Assembly (NCBI GenBank): GCA_030612965.1
Contig: JAUWMW010000094.1
Span: forward strand, 1 to 8,260
From: a bacterium
Lineage (GTDB): Bacteria > Zixibacteria > MSB-5A5 > GN15 > FEB-12
DNA length: 8,260 nt
Direction: 5' to 3'
Shown here: positions 1 through 6,998 of the stretch, in pieces
Layout: every line of letters starts with the position of its first letter
How positions within the stretch are numbered: the stretch's first letter is position 1
Notes under the pieces: model-generated
The model's database searches: none
The model's input: the letters and a program-made list of their open reading frames with translations, nothing else
Told to the model about the DNA's origin: nothing
Program-made: the position numbers and the translations under genes

Positions 1-1
1 C

Positions 2-262
2 TCCGAACCGTGTGCGATAGCGATGGCCGTCGGTTGCCGCAAACTGTTGAAAAGCAACTACGCTCTTTCGATCACCGGTATCGCCGGACCGACCGGCGGC
101 ACCGACGACAAACCGGTAGGAACGACCTATATCGGCCTGGCTTCCGCGCACGCATCGTATGCTCGGAAGTTCAACTTCGGCGCCAAGCGCGACACCGGAC
201 GCTCGCGAGCTTCCTACGCTGCGCTGGAGTTGTTACGACGGGAGATTCTCGATATCAAATGA
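2..262 (+). CDS. cinA: CinA/PncC C-terminal domain, nicotinamide-nucleotide amidohydrolase (5'-truncated)
   Basis: This is the 3' end of a gene that begins before the window; 86 residues are visible, read from base 2. The family hydrolyses the amide of nicotinamide mononucleotide to nicotinate mononucleotide, recycling NMN in the cytoplasm. The visible part carries the family signature TGIAGPTGGTDDKPVGT followed by TYIGLA, preceded by an Ala-rich helix (AIAMAVGCRKLL), and ends in the usual terminal helix (RASYAALELLRREIL). Because only the second half of the domain (normally about 160 residues) is present, it cannot be told whether this is full-length CinA, with an N-terminal molybdopterin-binding-like domain, or a stand-alone PncC. 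The stop codon TGA overlaps the thpR start (ATGA), so the two genes are likely co-transcribed and translationally coupled. Family assignment is firm; the symbol is less so. Confidence 0.9.
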   Translation, partial: SEPCAIAMAVGCRKLLKSNYALSITGIAGPTGGTDDKPVGTTYIGLASAHASYARKFNFGAKRDTGRSRASYAALELLRREILDIK

Positions 263-834
263 TGCGACTGTTTATCGCTCTGCCGTTGGGGCAGGAAGTG
301 GAACGCTACCTGAGTAGCATCATCGACGAGTTGAAACCACGCGGCGGATCGGTAAAGTGGGTCGCGCCGCAGAATGTTCATCTGACCGTTCGCTTCCTCG
401 GCGACACCGAGGAACAGCGCGTGCCGAAGATCAGGCAACTGCTCGACAAAGTTGCATCTGAACATCCAACCGTTACAACAACCATCGATTGCCTCGGCGC
501 TTTCCCAAATCTCAGACGACCGCGTGTCATCTGGGCCGGCATTCACGACAACGTCGACCATCTCGAAAAGCTCGCGCGACAGGTGGAGTTGGGCGTGCGC
601 AAGCTGCGCTTCGAGAAGGAGACTAAAGGTTTCAAGCCCCATCTTACGCTGGCGCGCATTCGCAAGCCACAGGGTTTGGAGCAACTGATTGCCCACCTGG
701 AATCGTTCGTGTTAGAACCACAAGTGTTGACTCTCGACCGACTCGTCCTGTTCAAGTCAACTCTCACACCGAAGGGACCCATCTACGATCGCCTGCACGA
801 AGCTATGCTGGGACAGGATCGGTTTGGGGATTGA
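259..834 (+). CDS. thpR: RNA 2',3'-cyclic phosphodiesterase (2'-5' RNA ligase family)
   Basis: The product is 191 residues, the normal size for ThpR/LigT. The family are cytoplasmic 2H phosphoesterases that open 2',3'-cyclic phosphates on RNA and, in vitro, reversibly ligate 2'-5' tRNA halves. Both defining HxTx motifs are visible: HLTV at residues 41-44, followed by RFLG, and HLTL at 128-131, preceded by GFKP. The N-terminus MRLFIALPL is typical of the family, as is the central RPRVIWAGI strand. The start is ATG at 259 (or the adjacent ATG at 262), which overlaps the cinA stop by four bases. The frame stays open further upstream, but that stretch lies inside cinA and has no family similarity. 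Adjacent cinA and thpR genes are a familiar bacterial arrangement; recA, which often follows them, is absent here. Confidence 0.93.
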   Translation: MMRLFIALPLGQEVERYLSSIIDELKPRGGSVKWVAPQNVHLTVRFLGDTEEQRVPKIRQLLDKVASEHPTVTTTIDCLGAFPNLRRPRVIWAGIHDNVDHLEKLARQVELGVRKLRFEKETKGFKPHLTLARIRKPQGLEQLIAHLESFVLEPQVLTLDRLVLFKSTLTPKGPIYDRLHEAMLGQDRFGD

Positions 835-864
835 GAACAACAGCCTTCCCTGCCGACACCACAG

Positions 865-893
865 TTGACATCACGCTATGATTGGGCTATTCT
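865..893 (+). promoter_or_regulatory. sigma70-like promoter for the small exported protein (and probably selD)
   Basis: A perfect -35 box TTGACA (865-870) is separated by exactly 17 bases from TATTCT (888-893), which matches the -10 consensus at four of six positions including the key T-A...T. Transcription would start near 900. That is downstream of the ATG at 878 and upstream of the Shine-Dalgarno site at 914-920, so the promoter supports the GTG start at 926. Since selD begins only 12 bases after the next gene, the same transcript may include it. Confidence 0.6.
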
Positions 894-913
894 TGAGGCT
901 GCAATTGCACTTG

Positions 914-920
914 AAGGAGA
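914..920 (+). promoter_or_regulatory. Shine-Dalgarno site that sets the GTG start at 926
   Basis: The purine run AAGGAGA contains AGGAG (915-919) and lies six bases before GTG at 926-928. No comparable site precedes the in-frame ATG at 878. This makes GTG 926 the better start, and it also places a clean signal peptide at the very N-terminus. Confidence 0.75.
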
Positions 921-925
921 TTGGT

Positions 926-1447
926 GTGTCGAAACTGGTTCTGCCCATATTGCTTACTTCCCTGATTCTTGTTATGGTCATTGGCGCGGGTGTCTCCGCC
1001 AATGAGATCATACTCAAGAAGGAGATTTTCCAGGGATGGAAGTACTCTGCTGACAGCGGCGATACCTATCAGGATGTCGGTGTCACCGGCAAATCCTTGC
1101 GAGAACTGATGACCGGTAATGAACGGGCCGTGTTCGAAATGGAGCAGTACGGTAAACGGAAGGTCCTGGCCGCATTCACAGGCTACACCTGTGGCGCCAT
1201 TGTTGCGGGGTTGTTAATCGTGTCCGTCTTCGATACTTGGCGAGACGAATACCAATACCCTCTGCTGGTAGGGATAGGTGTCGGGGTCATATCGAATCTA
1301 TGCAGTAATTCAGCTACCAACCATCTCAAGGAAGCGGTGCGGGTCTACAATCGGGATCAGAAGCGGTTGTCAATCGAAGTAAGTTTGGGTCCACAATTGG
1401 CGCCGCGTAGGGTTGGCGTCAGTTCGGCCTTGAGAATATCATTCTAA
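926..1447 (+). CDS. small exported/membrane protein of unknown function
   Basis: I do not recognise a named family. From GTG 926 the product is 173 residues. Residues 1-25 look like a Sec signal peptide: a short basic start (MSK), a long hydrophobic core and a VSA|NE cleavage site after Ala25. A polar segment (about 26-77) is followed by two hydrophobic stretches, about 80-101 and 112-126 (LLVGIGVGVISNL), then a helix NHLKEAVRVYNRD (132-144). The C-terminus (about 148-173) alternates polar and hydrophobic residues and ends in Phe. The glycine-rich hydrophobic pair followed by an 'LKEAVRVYN' segment resembles uncharacterised envelope proteins from Bacteroidetes-like bacteria; this is recalled similarity, not a search result. 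The ATG at 878 was rejected because it lies upstream of the predicted transcription start and would add residues before the signal peptide. The stop is 12 bases before selD and in the same frame, so the two are probably co-transcribed. Confidence 0.7.
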   Translation: MSKLVLPILLTSLILVMVIGAGVSANEIILKKEIFQGWKYSADSGDTYQDVGVTGKSLRELMTGNERAVFEMEQYGKRKVLAAFTGYTCGAIVAGLLIVSVFDTWRDEYQYPLLVGIGVGVISNLCSNSATNHLKEAVRVYNRDQKRLSIEVSLGPQLAPRRVGVSSALRISF

Positions 1448-1459
1448 TGTGACGCAAGT

Positions 1460-2515
1460 ATGGAAGATAAACGTAAAGAAACCACCATCAAGCTGACCGC
1501 CGAAGTCAGTTGCGCCGGTTGAGCGTCGAAACTGGCGCCAAAGTTTTTGGCGCAGGCACTTGAGGCACTTCCCAAATGGTCGCACCCGGATTTGCTGGTC
1601 GGCTTCAATCATGCGGACGACGCCGGTGTCTTCCGAATCAACGAGCAGCAGGCGCTGGTTCAGACGGTCGACTTCTTTCCGCCGATCGTCGATGATCCGT
1701 ATCAGTTCGGTCAGATTGCCGCCGCCAACGCACTGTCCGATGTTTACGCTATGGGTGGACGACCGCTAACGGCGTTGAACATTGTCGCCTTCCCGGCCGG
1801 AGACATGCCGGACAACTATCTCACCGAGATCCTGCGCGGGGGCGGTAACAAAGTCGCCGAGGCGGGAGCGGTGGTGGTAGGGGGACACTCGATCAAGGAC
1901 AAGGAACTGAAGTACGGCATCGCGGTGACCGGAGTGGTTGATCCGCGACGCATTATCACCAACGGCGGAGCGCGTCCGGGCGACCGGCTGTTTCTCACCA
2001 AACCGCTCGGCACTGGGTTGATCACTACCGGCATCAAGCGCCGCGCCGTACCTCCGGAGTTGCAAAGGATCGTGGCAACTCAGATGGCGCAGTTGAATCG
2101 TGGACCGGCTGAGTTGATGGTGCAACACAACGCCCACGCCGCCACCGACATCACCGGTTATGGCCTGTTGGGACATGCTTTGGAAATGGCGACGGCCTCG
2201 GAGGTGACGATCTGCATTGATTCGCGACTGGTCCCGCTGATGCCTCAGGCTCTGGAACTGGCCGACGCGAAAATGATCCCCGCCGGCGCTCTGGCCAACC
2301 GCGAATTTCTTAAGGGCCACCTGATGGTCAGTCGGGATGTCCCCGAGAACGTCGAAGCAGTACTGTTTGACCCGCAAACGTCGGGCGGACTGTTGATCGC
2401 GATAGCCGAAGACGACGTCGATCAGTTCGCCGCCGATCTGGAACGAGCGAACTTGTTCGGCTGGAGGATAGGGCAGGTGGAAACACGAGGAAAGCACAGT
2501 ATTGTTGTTGAGTAA
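1460..2515 (+). CDS. selD: selenide, water dikinase (selenophosphate synthetase), selenocysteine-containing
   Basis: SelD makes selenophosphate from selenide, ATP and water; this is the selenium donor for Sec-tRNA and selenouridine synthesis. The product is 351 residues (E. coli SelD: 347) if UGA 1520-1522 is decoded as Sec. The N-terminus reads SCAGUASK at residues 17-24. Sec21 falls where E. coli has catalytic Cys17, and Lys24 where it has essential Lys20, matching the Cys-form motif CAGCA-K. Other family landmarks are DDAGVF (53-58), TVDFF (69-73), ALSDVYAMGG (91-100), GGHSIKD (141-147), DITGYGLLGHALEM, and near the C-terminus FDPQTSGGLL. The start ATG 1460 is the only ATG between the preceding in-frame TAA (1445-1447) and the UGA; its Shine-Dalgarno site is weak, consistent with coupling to the gene 12 bases upstream. 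A start after the UGA, such as TTG 1547, would remove the catalytic residue and lysine. Family call is very firm; Sec decoding is strong inference. Confidence 0.95.
1520..1556 (+). promoter_or_regulatory. Sec-encoding UGA with bacterial SECIS-like hairpin inside selD
   Basis: The in-frame TGA (1520-1522) is followed by a perfect 8-base-pair stem, GCGCCAAA (1535-1542) with TTTGGCGC (1546-1553), closed by a GUU loop (1543-1545). C1532-G1556 and T1533-G1555 can extend it across a G1534/A1554 mismatch. The apical loop begins 21 bases after the UGA, and its first base is G. Both match published bacterial SECIS rules (loop roughly 16-37 bases from the UGA, guanine in the first loop positions). The hairpin would recruit SelB with Sec-tRNA. 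It lies in coding sequence, as bacterial SECIS elements do. Confidence 0.8.
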
Positions 2516-2586
2516 CCTGATGCCAGCCACCAACTGATTTCGCTTTGGGTTGATTGGCGCAAGGGTAGTGAAGCTACAATGTCTCG

Positions 2587-4689
2587 ATGAAAACATCCTT
2601 GACAAAAACCGACCTGCTCTTATACGTCCTCACTCTGCTGATCGTGATCGGCGGCGTACTCTTCTGGGCGTACAATCTAACTTCCGATCCTCCATCCTAC
2701 TTCTCGGGTAAAGGTCAGTCACTGGCGACCGACCCGGCGCAGTATGTACACCATGCCCGCAACAAAATACTCTATGACGATTGGGATCCGTTTGACTATC
2801 CGCGCTGGATTGTGTACGAACACTCGTTGACCTCCGGAGTTGCCTATCTGTGGTTCCAGGTTGTGGGCGTCTCGCTGAAACAGGCTGCCGCGGTGGGTGT
2901 CATTCTGTCGCTGAGCGGACTGGCTCTACTCCTATTGGGATTAGTAGGTCATCATCACCGTTGGACACTGCCGGCGGTGACCGTGTGGTACCTGGTCAAC
3001 GCCACCTTGTTCACCTACGGTCGCCTGTCCTATTTGGAAAACGGTCTACTCCTGATTTCCTCGGCGTTTTGCTGTGTTTACATTCGCTGGGGGCATAAGA
3101 CTATCGGTGTGATTGCTGCGGGTTCGCTGGCGGCGGCCGCGGCGGTTACTGGTAAGCTATTCGGCGCTCTATTGCTGCCGGCGTTGTTGTTGGCTCTTCT
3201 ATTTGAACAGAAGGAACGGCGCTTCAGGAATCTCGCAGCAGCAGCCTCGGCCTTTGTCGTCACCGGTCTGGCCCTAACGCTGGTCCTCTATGGAGACAAT
3301 CTTGCTGCGGTACTGGCCTATGTGGGCGAGCAATCGTACGGCCTGCGCGGATTCCCGGCGGGACTGAGTTCGCCGTGGGCATTCATCGAGCACCTGATAT
3401 CTTACGGCTACACCATAAGGCTATACTACAACAATCCGGATCTCCTTATATTCCCGGCCGCGGCGGCCGTGCTGCTGATCCTCCTGAGCCGTGACGATGA
3501 CGCCGTCGCCTGGCCGCGGGCCATGCGGTTATCGTTGTTCTGGATGATCGTCGGGATAGTCGGTCTGATGCCGTTGAATTACTCACCGGTCAGGTACTGT
3601 CTGTTTTTCATCCCGGCCATCATACTGTTCGCAATAACAACCTTCGACTATCTGAGGCAACGTCCGCGGTGGAGCATGACGGCGCCCGACAACCGCCGCA
3701 GCGTACTGCTATGCCTTGTGCTGTGGGTGTTGATTTTTCAGGGAGTCGCCAATGTCTTCTTCTTCGGAAGCTCCAGTCCGCCGATCAGACCGCTTACCTG
3801 GTCGGCCCTGCTGGCAGCAGTTGGTGTGACGCTGGCCCTGCGCTTCTTCATCCGTCGGCGCCGGCCCAGCCTCAGTCGCGGTTCGATCACGACAGTGTTG
3901 GTGTTCCTATTATGCTCAAGCGTGACCTGGAACATCATACACATCCGGCATCAGCACTTCTTGAGGACCAATTACAACATCATGGAAACCAATCGCGATC
4001 TTGAACAGATACTCGCCCCCGGGGCAGTCGTGTCAGGGCCGTACGGTCCGGTAATGACCCTTGACACCCCGATAAAATCGTTCATACATCTGTTTGGAGT
4101 GGCGCGAGTCGACAGCTCTCTGTTTGACCGTTTTCCGGTTACCCACGTGGCCGTTGATGTGTCCAATACGAAAGAGGCGGTTGAGACCTACCCGCAGATA
4201 GGCGAACTGCGTCCGACTGCAACCTATATTATTCGGGACATCGAAGTCAAACTGTACAACATCAGTAAGCAGTTTGCAAACCCTCGGGCGCGAGCCTATC
4301 GTGAGTCTCACTATGAACGTGCCGTCGCACATTACTTCGCCGATGACATCGACAGCGCCATCGGCGAGATGAACCTTTTCATACAGACTAATCCGGACTC
4401 CAAGGCGGGCGGTTTGCTCCTGGGTGACCTTCTCTGGAAGAAGAAGCGCTACGGTGATGTCCTCGTCCAGATGGATGCGATGACGAAGCGATTTCCGACC
4501 GATTACTGGATACTGGTGCAAGCCGGACGGTTTCATCAGATTGTAGGGATAATGACCCGGGACAACGGTCTTTTGGTTAAGGCGCGCCACTACTACGATC
4601 AAGCCGCTTGGGTCAACCCGTTCCGATCCGAGGAGATCAAGGCAGCTCATGATGAGATACGAGACCGGATGCACTCGGCTGCTCCATAG
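2587..4689 (+). CDS. polytopic membrane protein, GT-C glycosyltransferase-like, with C-terminal TPR-like domain (paralogue 1)
   Basis: The product is 700 residues. Residue 10-31 is the first membrane segment, followed by an extracytoplasmic loop with TDPAQYVHHAR (48-58) and WDPFDYPRW (66-74). About ten further hydrophobic segments follow, the last at about 434-452. One acidic residue in the first loop (candidate Asp49), a 'LSYLENG' segment (about 148-154) and a 'GKLFGALLLP' segment resemble GT-C enzymes of the PMT/ArnT (GT39/GT83) type, which transfer sugars from polyprenyl-phosphate donors on the outer face of the membrane. Residues from about 453 are soluble: a conserved block with VSGPYGP and LFDRFPVTHVAVD, then from about 578 helical pairs resembling TPR repeats. 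No donor or acceptor can be named. The start ATG 2587 has no clear Shine-Dalgarno site and is chosen because it aligns exactly with the start of the downstream paralogue. It lies 71 bases after selD. Confidence 0.75.
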   Translation: MKTSLTKTDLLLYVLTLLIVIGGVLFWAYNLTSDPPSYFSGKGQSLATDPAQYVHHARNKILYDDWDPFDYPRWIVYEHSLTSGVAYLWFQVVGVSLKQAAAVGVILSLSGLALLLLGLVGHHHRWTLPAVTVWYLVNATLFTYGRLSYLENGLLLISSAFCCVYIRWGHKTIGVIAAGSLAAAAAVTGKLFGALLLPALLLALLFEQKERRFRNLAAAASAFVVTGLALTLVLYGDNLAAVLAYVGEQSYGLRGFPAGLSSPWAFIEHLISYGYTIRLYYNNPDLLIFPAAAAVLLILLSRDDDAVAWPRAMRLSLFWMIVGIVGLMPLNYSPVRYCLFFIPAIILFAITTFDYLRQRPRWSMTAPDNRRSVLLCLVLWVLIFQGVANVFFFGSSSPPIRPLTWSALLAAVGVTLALRFFIRRRRPSLSRGSITTVLVFLLCSSVTWNIIHIRHQHFLRTNYNIMETNRDLEQILAPGAVVSGPYGPVMTLDTPIKSFIHLFGVARVDSSLFDRFPVTHVAVDVSNTKEAVETYPQIGELRPTATYIIRDIEVKLYNISKQFANPRARAYRESHYERAVAHYFADDIDSAIGEMNLFIQTNPDSKAGGLLLGDLLWKKKRYGDVLVQMDAMTKRFPTDYWILVQAGRFHQIVGIMTRDNGLLVKARHYYDQAAWVNPFRSEEIKAAHDEIRDRMHSAAP

Positions 4690-4800
4690 TAGTATTTGCC
4701 AGCGTTCTTCTCATGTGTTACTTTGACTCTACCGGTAGCAACGGGCGTCGGGTAGATAACCGTCGCTCCAGGTCGGTCGCGAAAAGATGACAACGTTTAC

Positions 4801-6918
4801 ATGACGGCATCATTGAAGAAAACAGATTTGCTGCTCTGCGTCCTCACTCTGCTGATCGTGATCGGTGGCGTGCTCTTCTGGGCGTCGGACTTAGCTTCCG
4901 ACCCGCCTATGTACTACTCCGGGTTGGGGCAGTCACTGGCCACTGATCCGGCGCAGTACGTTCACCATGCTCGCAACGAGATCCTTTTTGATGACTGGGA
5001 TCCGTTTGACTATCCGCGCTGGACTGTCTATCAGCATTCGTTGACCTCGCTGGTCGGGTGGGGTCTATTCTCCCTTTCGGATGTGTCGGCAATCAGCGCC
5101 GGTGCCGTTGGGTTGGTTTTGTCCCTCGGTGGACTTTTATTCTTTCTCCTGGGACTGTTCAGACATTGTCGAACCTGGGTGCTTCCGGTGGTGGCGTTGT
5201 GTTATGTCATCAACGTTACCCTCCTGACCTACGGGCGACTTTCGTACCTGGAAAACGGCCTCGTTTTTATAGCCTCGCTGTTCTTTTTCGTGTATTGCTG
5301 GTTCGGTGACCGCGTATGGGGGATTCTGTTGTCGGCGGTCCTCGTGGCGCTGGCGACGTTCATCGGCAAACTGTTCGGGGCGCTCTTGTTGCCGACCTTG
5401 CTGGTGGCTGTTTTCTTCGCCGGACGACAGAACCGTTGGCGATTGATGGCGATGGCGGTCGGTGTGTACGCGGCTTTTTCGGCAGTGCTGATCATCGCAC
5501 TCTACGGCGCCGATTTCTCCGCTGCTTTCCGCTACGTCGGCGAGCAGTCATACGGTCTGCGCGGCTTCCCCGCCGGACTTAGTTCACCTTGGGGTTTCTT
5601 TGAACATCTTGTCGGCTACGGCTTCAAAAATCGCATGTACTATCTCGATCCCGACCTGTTCATGTTTTTGCTGGTGGCCGGTAGCAGTTTGGTACTGTTT
5701 ATCCGCGGAAGCGGCGGCCAACAGAAACTATCGCCGGTAATTGTCCTCAGCGCATCGTGGGTCGGAGTTGTCGTGCTCGGTTTGATGCCGTTGAACTACT
5801 CACCGTTGCGGTACACCTTGTTTTTGATTCCAGCAATCATTGTTCTCCCATTTGCGCTGATGGACAAGCTGCTCTTGAAAAAGAGGATTACCGCGGTGGT
5901 GTCGGATTGGTGGGCATTAGCCTTCCTCGGTCTATTATTCTGGTTCGCTTTGTATCACCTGGTGGGTAACGTTTTCTACTTCAACAACGCACCCTACCGC
6001 GCGCTGACCTGGGGCTGTCTGCCGGGAGCGGCGGTATTGGCCCTGGTGGTGCGCTATGCTCTGGGCAGGTTCCGCCTTCGTTTGGGGCGATCGACAGTTG
6101 TTCTCGGGGTTCTGGTGATGATCGGCCTGTCGCTTCTGGCCAACGGTTTTCGTGTCCGACGTTACCACTACCTGGAACACAATTTCAATCTGAAAGAGGC
6201 CAACGAGGATATCCGCGAGATTCTTGGGCCGGACGCAGTCGTGTCGGGACCTTATGGTCCGGCGCTGACAATTGACACCGACCTCAAGGCGTTCATACAT
6301 CTTTTCGGGGTCGCAGATATCGACTCGACACTGTTCGACCGCCACCCGATCACGCATATCGCCGTGGATGCTTCCAACCTGAGTGAGGCTGTCAAGGGCT
6401 ATCCGCAACTGGACGGTCTCGCGCCGGTGACCTCCTGGTGGATTCGTGACACCGAGGTGAAGCTATATCGCATCAGCGAACTGTTCGAGAATCCACAGGC
6501 AGCTCGTTACCAGCTATCGCCCTACGAGAAGGCAGTGGCCTATTTGAACGAATCTCAACTCGACAGCGCCCAAATCGAAATCGATTTCTACTTGACCGAG
6601 CATCGGTTGACCAAATCATGCGGTCGGTTGATGACTGATATCAGTCTCCGCACCGGTCAGTACGACAATGCGCTCAGGATGGTAACCACGATGGCTGAGA
6701 AGTACCCCACCGATTTCAGCGTTCAGATGATGTGCGGGAAGGTCTATATGTTGTTGGCGTCGAAAAGTGAGAACCAGGCGCTGATGCCGCAGGCGTACAA
6801 ATATATCGATCGCGGCGTAAGAGTGAACCGCTTCAAGGCCGGTTATGCCACTCAACTCGTCCAGGAGACGATGCGGCGTATGCAGCAGCAACAACCGGCG
6901 CCCGGCCAGACCCCCTAA
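4801..6918 (+). CDS. polytopic membrane protein, GT-C glycosyltransferase-like, with C-terminal TPR-like domain (paralogue 2)
   Basis: The product is 705 residues and is colinear with the gene just upstream: the same first membrane segment (10-31), the same TDPAQYVHHAR loop (48-58), WDPFDYPRW (66-74), LSYLENGL, GKLFGALLLP, GEQSYGLRGFPAGLSSPW and MPLNYSP-RY-LF-IPAII blocks, and a soluble C-terminus from about 453 with VSGPYGP, LFDRHPITHIAVD and a TPR-like helical end. By eye the first 80 or so residues are over 80% identical between the pair, the rest roughly half. The retained acidic first loop suggests both copies are functional. As with paralogue 1, a GT-C-type transferase on the outer face of the cytoplasmic membrane is an inference from architecture; a non-enzymatic membrane role is possible. 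The gap between the paralogues is 111 bases with no convincing promoter or terminator, so they may share a transcript. The protein ends in a short Gln/Pro-rich tail (about 695-705). Confidence 0.75.
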   Translation: MTASLKKTDLLLCVLTLLIVIGGVLFWASDLASDPPMYYSGLGQSLATDPAQYVHHARNEILFDDWDPFDYPRWTVYQHSLTSLVGWGLFSLSDVSAISAGAVGLVLSLGGLLFFLLGLFRHCRTWVLPVVALCYVINVTLLTYGRLSYLENGLVFIASLFFFVYCWFGDRVWGILLSAVLVALATFIGKLFGALLLPTLLVAVFFAGRQNRWRLMAMAVGVYAAFSAVLIIALYGADFSAAFRYVGEQSYGLRGFPAGLSSPWGFFEHLVGYGFKNRMYYLDPDLFMFLLVAGSSLVLFIRGSGGQQKLSPVIVLSASWVGVVVLGLMPLNYSPLRYTLFLIPAIIVLPFALMDKLLLKKRITAVVSDWWALAFLGLLFWFALYHLVGNVFYFNNAPYRALTWGCLPGAAVLALVVRYALGRFRLRLGRSTVVLGVLVMIGLSLLANGFRVRRYHYLEHNFNLKEANEDIREILGPDAVVSGPYGPALTIDTDLKAFIHLFGVADIDSTLFDRHPITHIAVDASNLSEAVKGYPQLDGLAPVTSWWIRDTEVKLYRISELFENPQAARYQLSPYEKAVAYLNESQLDSAQIEIDFYLTEHRLTKSCGRLMTDISLRTGQYDNALRMVTTMAEKYPTDFSVQMMCGKVYMLLASKSENQALMPQAYKYIDRGVRVNRFKAGYATQLVQETMRRMQQQQPAPGQTP

Positions 6919-6935
6919 CTCGAGCAGAGAAGAAG

Positions 6936-6958
6936 GGCAGGACCATCACGACCCTGCC
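6936..6958 (-). terminator. possible rho-independent terminator after sodB
   Basis: A GGCAGG/CCTGCC stem (6953-6958 with 6936-6941, plus one G-U pair inside) lies about 41 bases beyond the sodB stop. Read on the minus strand it is followed by the pyrimidine-rich CTTCTTCTCT. The loop is 9-11 bases and the tail is not a pure T-run, so the call is weak. On the plus strand no T-tract follows, so it is less likely to end the membrane-protein transcript that converges on it. Confidence 0.4.
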
Positions 6959-6998
6959 GCGATATTCGGAGTCCGGTATTTGCCCGTCGCGCTGCCGT

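Noticed and set aside
10..258. N-terminal extension of thpR in the same open frame
   Set aside because: It lies wholly inside the conserved cinA coding frame, is low-complexity Arg-rich and has no ThpR similarity; the family N-terminus begins at 259.
878..925. ATG 878 as start of the small exported protein
   Set aside because: It lies before the predicted transcription start, lacks a Shine-Dalgarno site and would put 16 extra residues before a clean signal peptide.
1547..2515. SelD starting after the UGA, at TTG 1547
   Set aside because: It would lack the catalytic residue and Lys24; the upstream frame from ATG 1460 is conserved SelD sequence and a SECIS-like hairpin follows the UGA.
1766..2605. 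Long open frame antisense to selD, with similar frames antisense to the membrane-protein genes (for example 4033-4674)
   Set aside because: These are typical shadows of GC-rich coding sequence: no recognisable domains, Arg/His-rich composition and no start signals.
4723..4758. Possible promoter between the paralogues (TTGACT ... TAGATA)
   Set aside because: The spacing is 24 bases, too long for a sigma70 promoter, and no better -10 box lies at 16-18 bases.
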